In this document: positions 8,874 through 17,511 of the stretch, in pieces
Position numbering within the stretch: the stretch's first letter is position 1
Layout of the letters: each line of letters opens with the position of its first letter
Assembly: GCF_026342405.1 (NCBI RefSeq)
Contig: NZ_JAPEMU010000002.1
Coordinates: forward strand, 124,001-188,000
DNA: 64,000 nucleotides
Source of the DNA: Kitasatospora sp. NBC_00240
Lineage (GTDB): Bacteria; Actinomycetota; Actinomycetes; Streptomycetales; Streptomycetaceae
Direction: 5' to 3'
Translations under genes and position numbers: made by a program
Notes under the pieces: model-generated
Database searches by the model: none
Told to the model about the DNA's origin: nothing
What the model saw: only the letters and a program-made list of their open reading frames with translations

Positions 8874-10193
8874 CTAACGGACGATGTCCCGTAGGTCCCC
8901 GGCGAGGCGGGCCAGCCCGTCCGCAGCCGTCCGGCGCCCGCGAAGCACCTCGTAGGCCGACTCGCTGAAGGCCAGGCTCAGCTGCTGGTACTGCGGTATC
9001 CCCGGCCGTGCCCCCGCCGACAGGATGGCCCGGCGCAACACGGGCAGGTAGGGGAAGCGGGCCAGCAGGTCCGGATCCGCGTAGAGGTCGGCCCAGACCG
9101 GCGGCAGCCCGCCCTCCGCCAGCACCCGGCGTTGAACCTGCCGCCCGGTGAGGTGTGCGATCAGCTCACGGGCCGTGCGCTGATGCCGTGAGAAGCGGCT
9201 GACGGCCAGACCGGAACCGCCGAGGACTCCGCTCCCGGGGCCGTGCGGTCCCGGCAGGGGAACGACGCCGAAGCGTCCGGCCACCCCCGAGCCGGATCCC
9301 TCCGCAGCCGGATAGACATAGGGCCAGTTGCGTAGGAAGAGCAGACGCCCGCTCTGGAACGCCTCCCGGGACTCCTCCTCCTGGTACTCCAGCGCCTCCT
9401 TCGGAATCCAACCCGCGCGCAGCCCGCCGGCCAGGAAATCCAGCCCTGTCCGCGCCTGAGCACTGTCGACCACCACCCCGCCGGATGCGTCGAGCAGGTC
9501 ACCACCCGCTGAGCGCACCGCCTCCAGTGCGTTGACACTCAGCCCCTCGTACGGGCGCAGTTGGCCGCCGTACCCCGCCAGACCGTGAGCGGGGGCCACG
9601 GTCGCGGCCAGTCTCTCCAGCTCGGCCCAGGTGGTCGGCGGGCGAAGGCCGGTGCCAGCCAGGACGTCGCTGCGGTAGTAGAGCATCGCGGCGTTGGCGA
9701 CGTACGGCACGGCGTACAGCGCTCCCGCGTACCGGCCGGCCGAGAGCACCGGCGGCAGGAAGTGCTCCAGCGGGAACTGCGCCGGGTCGAGCGGAGCGAT
9801 CCAGCGCTGGGCTGCGAACTCGGCCGTCCAAACCACGTCCAGGTTGAGGACGTCGAACCGGCTGCCACCCCGTCCCAGTTCCCCCGCCAACTGCGCGTGC
9901 ACCTCGTCGGCGGCCTCCGGCAGCTCGACCAGTTCCGCGGGCTCGCCGGGGTGGGCACGGTTCCAGTCGGCGAGCACGGCGCGCAGGTACCCGGTGGTGT
10001 CCCTCCCGGTGGCCAGGGTGACCGGACCGGCTCCGTCCGGGTCGCCGGCCCGCGCCCCGCCGTCCGCGAAAGCAGCCCAGGACAACCCGCCGGCAGCCGC
10101 CAGGAGCGACCCGCCGAGCAAGGCCCGTCCGAACTGCCGACGACCCGACTGCCGCCGGTCGTCGCGCACTTCGGCGGCCGGCCGGTTCGACAT
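8874..10193 (-). CDS. Tat-exported extracellular solute-binding protein (orphan)
   Basis: A 439-residue family-1 solute-binding protein. The N-terminus carries a twin-arginine signal (RRQFGRALLGGSLLAAAGG). The mature part shows DVLNLDVVWTAEFAAQRWI, YAVPYVANAAMLYYRSD, PPTTWAELERLA and SGRLLFLRNWPYVYP, as in trehalose/maltose binding proteins. I start it at the ATG at 10193, which has a strong GGGAGG six bases upstream. No permease or ATPase gene accompanies it. The next genes downstream are the GH13 enzyme and the other importer, which already has its own binding protein. It may widen the specificity of that importer or be left over from a second system. Confidence 0.85.
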   Translation of the reverse strand: MSNRPAAEVRDDRRQSGRRQFGRALLGGSLLAAAGGLSWAAFADGGARAGDPDGAGPVTLATGRDTTGYLRAVLADWNRAHPGEPAELVELPEAADEVHAQLAGELGRGGSRFDVLNLDVVWTAEFAAQRWIAPLDPAQFPLEHFLPPVLSAGRYAGALYAVPYVANAAMLYYRSDVLAGTGLRPPTTWAELERLAATVAPAHGLAGYGGQLRPYEGLSVNALEAVRSAGGDLLDASGGVVVDSAQARTGLDFLAGGLRAGWIPKEALEYQEEESREAFQSGRLLFLRNWPYVYPAAEGSGSGVAGRFGVVPLPGPHGPGSGVLGGSGLAVSRFSRHQRTARELIAHLTGRQVQRRVLAEGGLPPVWADLYADPDLLARFPYLPVLRRAILSAGARPGIPQYQQLSLAFSESAYEVLRGRRTAADGLARLAGDLRDIVR

Positions 10194-10332
10194 GGGAACC
10201 TCCCGAGCTCTCACAGGCGCCTGGGCACCGGCATTCACGTCTACATATACAACCCGAGCAGCCATGATGGACCCTCCGCCCCGTAATGTGTGCCCGAGGT
10301 GTGACCAGCGACCGAGAGGAGGTGGCGTTCCG

Positions 10333-10832
10333 GTGCGCCTACAGCTGCTGGCGCTGCTGGCCAGGCAGCCCGCCTACGGCTACGAGCTCAAACAGGACCT
10401 TGAGCAGACCTTCGGTGCGGCGTACCCTCAGCCGAACATCGGTCAGATCTACGTCACCCTGAACAGGCTGGAGAAGAACGGGCTGATCCGGGGCCGGGAA
10501 GTCCCCCAGGACGGCCGGCCCGACAAGAAGGTCTACGAGATCACCGAGGAGGGCACCAGCGAGCTCGCCCAGTGGTTCGCGGCACCCACCGAGGGCCCGC
10601 GCGTACGGGACGAGTTCTTCATGAAACTCATCCTGGCCCCCGGCACCGAGCTCGCCGACCAGCTGACTTTGATCAACAACCAGCGTCGACACTGCCTCAC
10701 GGTCATGCGCGGGCTGAACCGGCTCGCCGGCGAAGACCGCGAGAACAGGGTCTCCCAGCTCCTCATCGAGGGCGCCGTCCTCCATCTGCAGGCTGACCTC
10801 GACTGGCTGGAACGCTGTCAGGAGGAGTTGAC

Positions 10833-10836
<4 letters not shown>
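10333..10836 (+). CDS. PadR-family transcriptional regulator
   Basis: A 167-residue PadR regulator. Residues 1-75 are the winged helix (LALLARQPAYGYELKQDLEQTF, IGQIYVTLNRLEKNGLI, KVYEITEEG). The C-terminal half is the helical PadR/VirR dimerisation region. The GTG at 10333 follows GAGAGGAGG. Its last bases overlap the TTG start of the ABC ATPase gene (TTGA), so the two are translationally coupled. PadR proteins commonly repress the exporter next to them in response to a drug or antimicrobial peptide, and that is the expected role. An AT-rich TCTACATATACA at 10240-10251, between this gene and the divergent binding-protein gene, is a possible operator. Confidence 0.9.
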
Positions 10837-11618
<782 letters not shown>

Positions 11619-11621
11619 CCC

Positions 11622-13988
11622 GTGCGCACCGCCCTTCGCTGGATACGTGCCGATCTGCGCTCCCACCGGCTGCCCTCCGCCCTGGTCGTGATGGCAACCG
11701 CGGGCACCGTGGCCGCACTCCTGCTCGCCGCCATGCTGCTCGGCACCGCCGACCCCTGGCAGCGCCAGTTCCAGCAGGCCCAGGCCCCGCAGGTACGGAT
11801 CGACACCGGACCGCCGCCCGCCGCGGACCAGGCCGGGGACGACGCCGCCCTCGCCGCGCTCTCCCGACTGCCCGGCGTCACATCCCTCACCCCCCAGCAG
11901 CACACGGCGGACGCAACCCTGATCGGCCTACGAAGGCCCGGCTCACCGCCGGAGGCGGGTACGGGCAGCGGCGACCGTCTTCCCCTCGTCCTGCGCGCGG
12001 ACGTCCCGGGGGCGCCAAGGGCACTGATCACCGAAGGCCGCTGGCTGGACCCGACCGTCCTCAACGGCCTCGTCCTCGAACGCTCCAGCGCCGACGCCGC
12101 CTGGGCCCGAAGCGGCGACCAGGTCGCGGTGCTCGGAGCACGAGGTCAGCTCCTCAACCTCCAGGTGATCGGCGTCGCCGACAGCCCCGACCGGATCCGC
12201 TACCCGGAAGCCGGCTCGGGCCTCGGCTGGGTACTGCCCGAAACCCTCGACCTGGTCCAGCCCGACCCGGCCGCCCAGGGCCGCACCTTCGGCCTGCACC
12301 TCTCCGATCCGGACACCGCCAACTACGCCGCGCAGCGCGCCGTCAACACGATCGGCACCAACCGGGTGACCAAGCTCGCCACCTGGATGGACGCGCGTGC
12401 TTCCCGACAGCAGGACGACCAGGTGGTCGGCCTGTTGCTCGGGCTGTGCGGCCTGGCCGCCCTCCTGGCCGCCGCCCTGGCGGTCGCGGGCGCGGCCAGT
12501 GGCCGGATCCGCGGCCGGACCGGGGACATCGCGCTGCTCAAGGCGCTCGGCTTCACGCCCGGTCAGATAACGAGGATGTTCACCGGACAACACCTGATGC
12601 TGGCCGGCACCGGAGTGCTTCTCGGCGGTACCGCCGCAACCACGGTGGCGCGACTGTGGCCCGCTCTGGCCCACGGACCCGGCGCGCCGTACCGGGCGCT
12701 GCCCCTCGGCCTGCCGATCACCGGCACCGTCACCGCGGTGGCGCTGTCCGCCATCGGCCTGGGCGCGGCCCTGCCCGCATACCGGGCGGCCAAGGTGTCA
12801 CCGGTACCGCCCGCCGACGACGCCCAGTTGGACAGCGGCACTCCGCGCCCCGCCCGCCTCGGGGCACTGCGGCGGCTTCCCCCGGCGCTGGTCCTCGGGC
12901 TCGGCAGCGCACTGCGCCACCGCGGGCAGAGCACCGTCACGGTGCTGCGCCTCGCCGTCCCGATAGTCGCCTGCACGCTCGCACTGAGTACCTGGGCCAC
13001 CCTGGACGTCCTCGCCCAGACCTCCGGCGGCGGCATGACGGCAGCCACGCTCACGGTACGACCGGCCTCCGGCGACAGCACGGAGCAAACCGACGGGCTG
13101 CGCCAAGCCCTCGCCACCGACCCGGCCGCCACAGGGGTGTACCCCGGCACGGAACTGGAGGCGCTCGCACCCGGCCAGTCCGCCACGCTCACCCTGCGGG
13201 CACTCGGCACCACCGCCCAGCCCTTCCCGTTCGCGGTCGTCGAGGGCCGGGAGATCCAGGCGGCCGACGAGGCGGTGGCCGGGCAGGGCGCGCTGGACCT
13301 GCTGAACGCGGGAGTCGGCCAATGGGTCCGGGTGACCACCGCCGGAACTCCGCGCATCCTGCACATCGTCGGTCGCAACGTCGAGCCCGAGCGCGGCGGC
13401 CGCGTTCTCTCCACCAGCCTCGACACCCTCGACCGACCCGGCGACGCACCCCACCCCGCCTACTACCGGATGGTGCTGCGCTCCGGCAGCGACCCCGCAG
13501 AGGTCCAGCGCGAACTCCCGGGCCGAACCGGCCTCGGCGGACAGCTGGACATCCGGCCCACCCCCGACCCGGCCGCCAGGCTGGCGGTCCTGCGGGTGTC
13601 GGTCGTGGGGCTGGTCGTACTGCTGGCCCTGATCGCCCTTGCCGAGATCCTCACGGCCACCGCCGGCGGGCTGCGGGAACACCACCACGACCTCGGGCTG
13701 CTGCGTGCCATCGGACTGACCCCCCGTCAGGCCGGCGCGATGATGGCCACCCGGGGCGCCGCGCTCGCGGCGGGCGGAGTGGTACTGGGCACCGCGGTCG
13801 GCATACCACTGGCTCGTTGGCTGATCGACCTGCAAGGCCGGGAAGGGGGCATCGGCGAGGGCATCGCCCGTGCTCCGTCGATCGGTTCGCTGCTCGCCCT
13901 GGCCGCTGTGACGGCCGTGACGGCTGCCGCGCTCCCCGCGGTGGGGGTCGCCCGCCTGCCCGGTCGGCGCACCGAGCAACGCAGGTGA
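11622..13988 (+). CDS. FtsX-like ABC exporter permease
   Basis: A 788-residue membrane protein with two FtsX-type halves. A first helix (about 20-42) is followed by a large extracytoplasmic region. Helices at about 270-290, 325-345 and 360-380 come next, the second half begins near 430, and three C-terminal helices end the protein. FtsX signatures are IALLKALGFTPGQITRMF and DLGLLRAIGLTPRQAGAMM. The start is GTG at 11622. Together with the PadR regulator and the ATPase it forms a three-gene unit typical of export of, or resistance to, peptide or macrolide-type compounds in actinomycetes. The substrate is unknown. A 6-bp GC hairpin at 14042-14062 may terminate the unit. Confidence 0.9.
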   Translation: MRTALRWIRADLRSHRLPSALVVMATAGTVAALLLAAMLLGTADPWQRQFQQAQAPQVRIDTGPPPAADQAGDDAALAALSRLPGVTSLTPQQHTADATLIGLRRPGSPPEAGTGSGDRLPLVLRADVPGAPRALITEGRWLDPTVLNGLVLERSSADAAWARSGDQVAVLGARGQLLNLQVIGVADSPDRIRYPEAGSGLGWVLPETLDLVQPDPAAQGRTFGLHLSDPDTANYAAQRAVNTIGTNRVTKLATWMDARASRQQDDQVVGLLLGLCGLAALLAAALAVAGAASGRIRGRTGDIALLKALGFTPGQITRMFTGQHLMLAGTGVLLGGTAATTVARLWPALAHGPGAPYRALPLGLPITGTVTAVALSAIGLGAALPAYRAAKVSPVPPADDAQLDSGTPRPARLGALRRLPPALVLGLGSALRHRGQSTVTVLRLAVPIVACTLALSTWATLDVLAQTSGGGMTAATLTVRPASGDSTEQTDGLRQALATDPAATGVYPGTELEALAPGQSATLTLRALGTTAQPFPFAVVEGREIQAADEAVAGQGALDLLNAGVGQWVRVTTAGTPRILHIVGRNVEPERGGRVLSTSLDTLDRPGDAPHPAYYRMVLRSGSDPAEVQRELPGRTGLGGQLDIRPTPDPAARLAVLRVSVVGLVVLLALIALAEILTATAGGLREHHHDLGLLRAIGLTPRQAGAMMATRGAALAAGGVVLGTAVGIPLARWLIDLQGREGGIGEGIARAPSIGSLLALAAVTAVTAAALPAVGVARLPGRRTEQRR

Positions 13989-14085
13989 CGCCGGCACCGA
14001 ACCGGCAGGGCGTGTAACGGATTTCCTGCGTCCTACCGGGCCCCGCCACTGCCGGAGGCGGGTTCCTGTACAGCGAACAGGCCTG

Positions 14086-14590
14086 CTATCGCTGCTGCAC
14101 AAGATCCGGGGTCCTCATCGGGAAGACCGGCACAACCATTTCCCCGTACACGTCGAGGGGCTGCCGGCTCGTCGCCAGGATCCGCAGAGGACACTCCCGA
14201 GCAATCCTCTCCGCCAGCACCGCACAGTCGTCCACCAGGTGCTCGCAGTTGTCGAGCACCAGCAGGACGCTTCGAGGCCTGAGGTGTTCGACGACTGTCT
14301 CGATCGCGGTCCGGGTCGACTGGTCCCGCAGGTCCAGCCGCTCGGCGACCCGGTGAGCCAGGAGTGACGCCTCACGCAGCTCGGCCAGTTCGACGAGGCA
14401 CACCCCGTCGCCGAAGGCCCGTTGAACGGTCTCGGCAACCCGCCGGGCCAGCCGCGTCTTGCCCACTCCCCCGGGCCCGTGAGAGTCAGCAGATGGGAGG
14501 TCGCCAGCAGCTTCGTGACATCGGCAATCTGGCGGCGGCGACGGACGAAGCTGGTGGCATCCGCCGGCAGACGACCGGCACCCCGCTCAC
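14086..14590 (-). pseudogene. N-terminal fragment of a LuxR/AfsR-like STAND ATPase regulator
   Basis: Remnant of the ATPase module of a large regulator like the intact one at 45.8-48.1 kb. Upstream, TSFVRRRRQIADVTKLL leads into LTLTGPG, and then one G is missing from the G-run of Walker A. The following 126 codons, starting MGKTRLARRVAE, are in another frame and end at a stop after RTPDLVQQR. LLVLDNCEHLV (Walker B) and ILATSRQPLDVYGE (sensor) are well preserved. All of the downstream ATPase, repeat and HTH parts are gone. The 126-codon open piece is unlikely to be a functional protein because it lacks the P-loop glycines. Confidence 0.7.
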
Positions 14591-15241
14591 ATTTGACGCG
14601 GACCCGAGAACCATAAAAATAACTCTACGTCCGCAACGAAGCTGGGCAAGCTGCCTGTCCTGCAACGATTTCTGTATTCCCGCAGGCTCCCTCTGGCTAC
14701 GGTCCGTATCGGTCCTGCTCGGCGTCAGGACGTGCGAGGAGGGTCATCCCGCGCTGATGAGACGCCCGCGCCCATCCACATGCGCCCAGGGTCGGTCCCT
14801 CTCTCCACGGTCACACCGTGCCCGGTGCGATCGATCGCCGCCCACAGCACCCCTGCGGGGCACCTCTCACATACTGTCAGTAACCGATCCCTGATCGGAT
14901 CGACTCAGCTTCATTGGCGCCCGGCTGGGCCCGTACCCGTAGCGCCAGGCACCGGCTGCTCGGCTCCGGGCTGGCCCTCGACCGATCTGCGGCCGACTCC
15001 TTTCATACCGACTGAGCTGCGACTTTACTCCCTGCACTACGCTGCATACCCGATCGGCTACCAGGAGCAAGGGGCGTCTCGTAGACCGACCACCACCTAG
15101 TACGCACGAACTCAGTAGACACCTACGTAGAACTCTCGATGTGACCGACCGTGTCCAGGGCCGAAAGTAAAGGCAAGAGCTCGAAGCATCACCCAGTCAG
15201 CGAGAACAACCACCCCCACACCTCCTGAGGTTGTGATCCCC
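14591..15241. other. Gene-poor intergenic stretch
   Basis: About 650 bases with no open frame that shows protein-like composition. It includes a CCGATC-CCT-GATCGG hairpin at 14884-14898 and an unusually AT-containing stretch near 14615-14635. The lower GC and many stops suggest decayed sequence. The promoter for the ATPase gene at 15242 probably lies in the last 150 bases. Confidence 0.4.
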
Positions 15242-15673
15242 ATGACCAGCACCGGTCAGACCCCTCCCTCGCAGCAGGACTCAGGCTCCGAGCTCGTTCT
15301 GCCCCTGGCCCACGACGCCACCGCCCCGTCAATGGCCCGCCACGCAGCCCGAGGCTTTCTCACCGAGTCGGGACTGAACGAGGACGCCGTCTACGACGCC
15401 CTGCTGGTCATCTCCGAGATGGCGACCAACGCAGTCGAGCACGCCCTGCCGCCGGTCACCCTCCACGTGCAGCCCGTCCAGAACGACGGACACCCGGCCG
15501 TACGCATCGCCGTCACGGACGGCGGGCCGGCTGACGAACCCGGCGAATGGGCCGCCACCGGCACGACCGAGGAGCACGGCCGCGGTTGCACCATCGTCGA
15601 AGCTCTGGCGGCGCACAACGGCAGCGACTCGACAGAGGCATCCACTGCCTACTGGGCAACAGTGGAGTCCTGA
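15242..15673 (+). CDS. RsbW-like anti-sigma factor / HATPase_c_2 serine kinase
   Basis: A 143-residue single-domain GHKL ATPase. The N-box reads ISEMATNAVEHA, the G1 box VTDGGPADEP, and a G2-like HGRGCTIVEAL follows, with the usual C-terminal strand. Such proteins in actinomycetes bind a sigma factor or phosphorylate STAS antagonists. No cognate partner is adjacent; the nearest STAS gene is 14 kb away. An ATG at 15242 (11 bases after a TGAGG) and a GTG at 15233 are both possible starts. I prefer the ATG because the GTG lies too close to the Shine-Dalgarno. Confidence 0.85.
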   Translation: MTSTGQTPPSQQDSGSELVLPLAHDATAPSMARHAARGFLTESGLNEDAVYDALLVISEMATNAVEHALPPVTLHVQPVQNDGHPAVRIAVTDGGPADEPGEWAATGTTEEHGRGCTIVEALAAHNGSDSTEASTAYWATVES

Positions 15674-16023
15674 GAGTCCGTACCCGGTCGCCACTTCTCC
15701 CGTCCTGTCATGCAGAGCAGACGTACCGAGCAGGCAGTCCTCACCTCCCACATCCAGGACCTCGGCGCAGGACCGTCCAAGCTTCACCGGCCGCGAGCCG
15801 AGCCCTGGCAGGACTCGGCAGCAGGCGTTCTCTCCACACACTGCCACCGCCCCGGGCTTCCAAACCCCCTCCCTCGGGAGGGGAGCCGCCACTTCACCAC
15901 TCGGGTCACGGGCACACCGGCCCTGGAGTAGCGAGGTTCCGGATCGTCGACGGCACATGCTCGGGACTGCGTAACCCACCCCGCCGCTCGGAACCCATGA
16001 TGCTCGTCGCCATGCCCGACCTC
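15674..16023. other. Intergenic spacer with a short GC hairpin
   Basis: 350 bases without a supported gene. A perfect CCCCTCCC-TC-GGGAGGGG stem at 15866-15883 may act as a terminator for the ATPase gene upstream. The right end of the second TnpB element begins at its downstream border. Confidence 0.35.
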
Positions 16024-16058
16024 TTGACATCCTCCTCGTCCTAATGGACGGGGGTTCC
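16024..16058 (-). other. Right end of second TnpB element
   Basis: Read on the minus strand this is GGAACCCCCGTCC-ATTA-GGACGAGGAGGATGTCAA, the classic right-end hairpin of IS605-type tnpB elements and the 3' part of their guide RNA. It lies just beyond the tnpB C-terminus and marks the element boundary at 16024. Confidence 0.7.
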
Positions 16059-17330
16059 TTTCGCGTGGGTCTGTACAGCCACTGACCGGTACAGACCCTT
16101 TCGCGTCTGCGGCACGGGCATCTGTGCCGGTCAGGTCGCCGAGGTGGGTTCTCCGTTCAACGGGCCGTGCCTGGCGTGGGATTGCCACGCCAGGTCTTAC
16201 CGGCCGTGCAGGGGCGTTTGGCCTGTCCGCCTGCCCGGCGGCCAGGATGTTTCGAGCAGCGTTGAGGTCGCGGTCATGCAACACAGCGCACACCGAACAG
16301 GCCCACTCGCGCACGGCGAGGGGTTGGGGTCCGTCGCGGTGTCCGCACTGCGAGCTGAGCTGGGAGGACGGGAACGAGGGACGATGCCGATGGTGCGCCC
16401 GTATCGGGCGGCCTTGTCTTCGAGCAGCCGCCGAAAGGTGGCCGTCCGGCGTCGTGCACGGGCTTGGCCAGTCGGCCAGGGCCCAGGCCGCGCACGTTCA
16501 GGTCCTCCAGGTGGACGGCTTGGTTCTCGCCGATCAACTTGTTCGTCTGCTTGTGCAGCCAGTCGTTGCGGGTGTCGGCCATCTTGGCGTGCGCCTTGGC
16601 GGCCTTCCCGTCGGGCCTTCGCCCGGTTCTTGCTCCCTTTTGGCCTTGCGGGACAGTGCCCGCTGCGCGGCCTTGAGCTTCTTCTCGGTCTTGCGGAGGA
16701 AGCGCGGGTTGTCGATCACGGTGCCGTCCGGGAGGAGCGCGTACGTGGTCAGACCGAGGGCGATGCCGATCTCGGCATCCAGCCCGGGCAGGTTCTCGGG
16801 TTCCACGTCCACGACGAACGAGGCGTAGTACCGGCCCGAAGGGTCCAGCACGACCGTCACCGACGACGGACCGGACGGCAGCGCACGGGACCGCTTCACC
16901 CGCACGTCACCGATCTTCGCCAGGTTCAGATTCCCGTTGGACCGCAGGCGGAACCCGTTGCGGGTGAAGCGGAGCGACTGCCGACTGTCCCGCTTCGACT
17001 TGAACCGAGGCAGCCCGACCAGTCGTCCCCGGCGCTTGCCGGACACCGAGTCGAAGAAGTTGCGGTACGCGGTGTCCAGGTCACGCAAGGACTGAATCAG
17101 GGGATCGGCACCGACCGAGGCAAGCCATGCCCGCTCAGCGGTCTTCTTGCCGCCGTGACGAGCTGCTTCTGCAAGTCCGTGGACTTCGGATACGGCAGTC
17201 CGTCCTTACGGACCTGCTTCCGCGCCGCCAAGGCGTCGTTGTACACCACCCGAGCACACCCGAACGTCCGAGCCAGCGCTTGGCGCCGACCCGGCGTCGC
17301 ATAGATGCGCTAGGAGTACCGGAGATATAC
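16059..17330 (-). pseudogene. tnpB: TnpB (IS200/IS605 OrfB) nuclease, degraded
   Basis: A second TnpB copy on the minus strand, in at least three frames. The N-terminal part (RTFGCARVVYNDALAARK, near 17260) runs into other frames. The middle part, from 17088, covers FDSVSGKRRGRLVGLPRFKSK to LSRKAKREQ. The last part, from 16582, carries VHLEDLNVRGL and WACSVC...HDRDLNAARNILAAG. The first RuvC motif reads IGIALGLTTY, where the family has IGIDLGLT, so the first catalytic Asp is Ala. It is diverged from the copy at 3 kb and is clearly dead both by frame and by active site. Confidence 0.8.
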
Positions 17331-17511
17331 AAGATCAACCTACCGGGAGCCACTGACAACCACTCACGTCAGAAATTCCGAAGATCACTCCGCCGCTTCA
17401 CGGCTCCGAGCCAATCACCCAACCGCCCCGGCCTGAAGACCCGGGCATCCTGGGAGATCAAAGGTGAGCAGCCTCGGAGAATCCACACCGAACCGGTGAG
17501 CATGCCACAGG

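Noticed and set aside
12798..14102. A 434-codon minus-strand frame opposite the FtsX-like permease gene
   Set aside because: No recognisable domain; typical antisense frame in high-GC DNA.
14884..14898. CCGATC-CCT-GATCGG hairpin considered as a riboswitch or RNA gene element
   Set aside because: Only a 6-bp stem in gene-poor DNA, with no further conserved structure around it.
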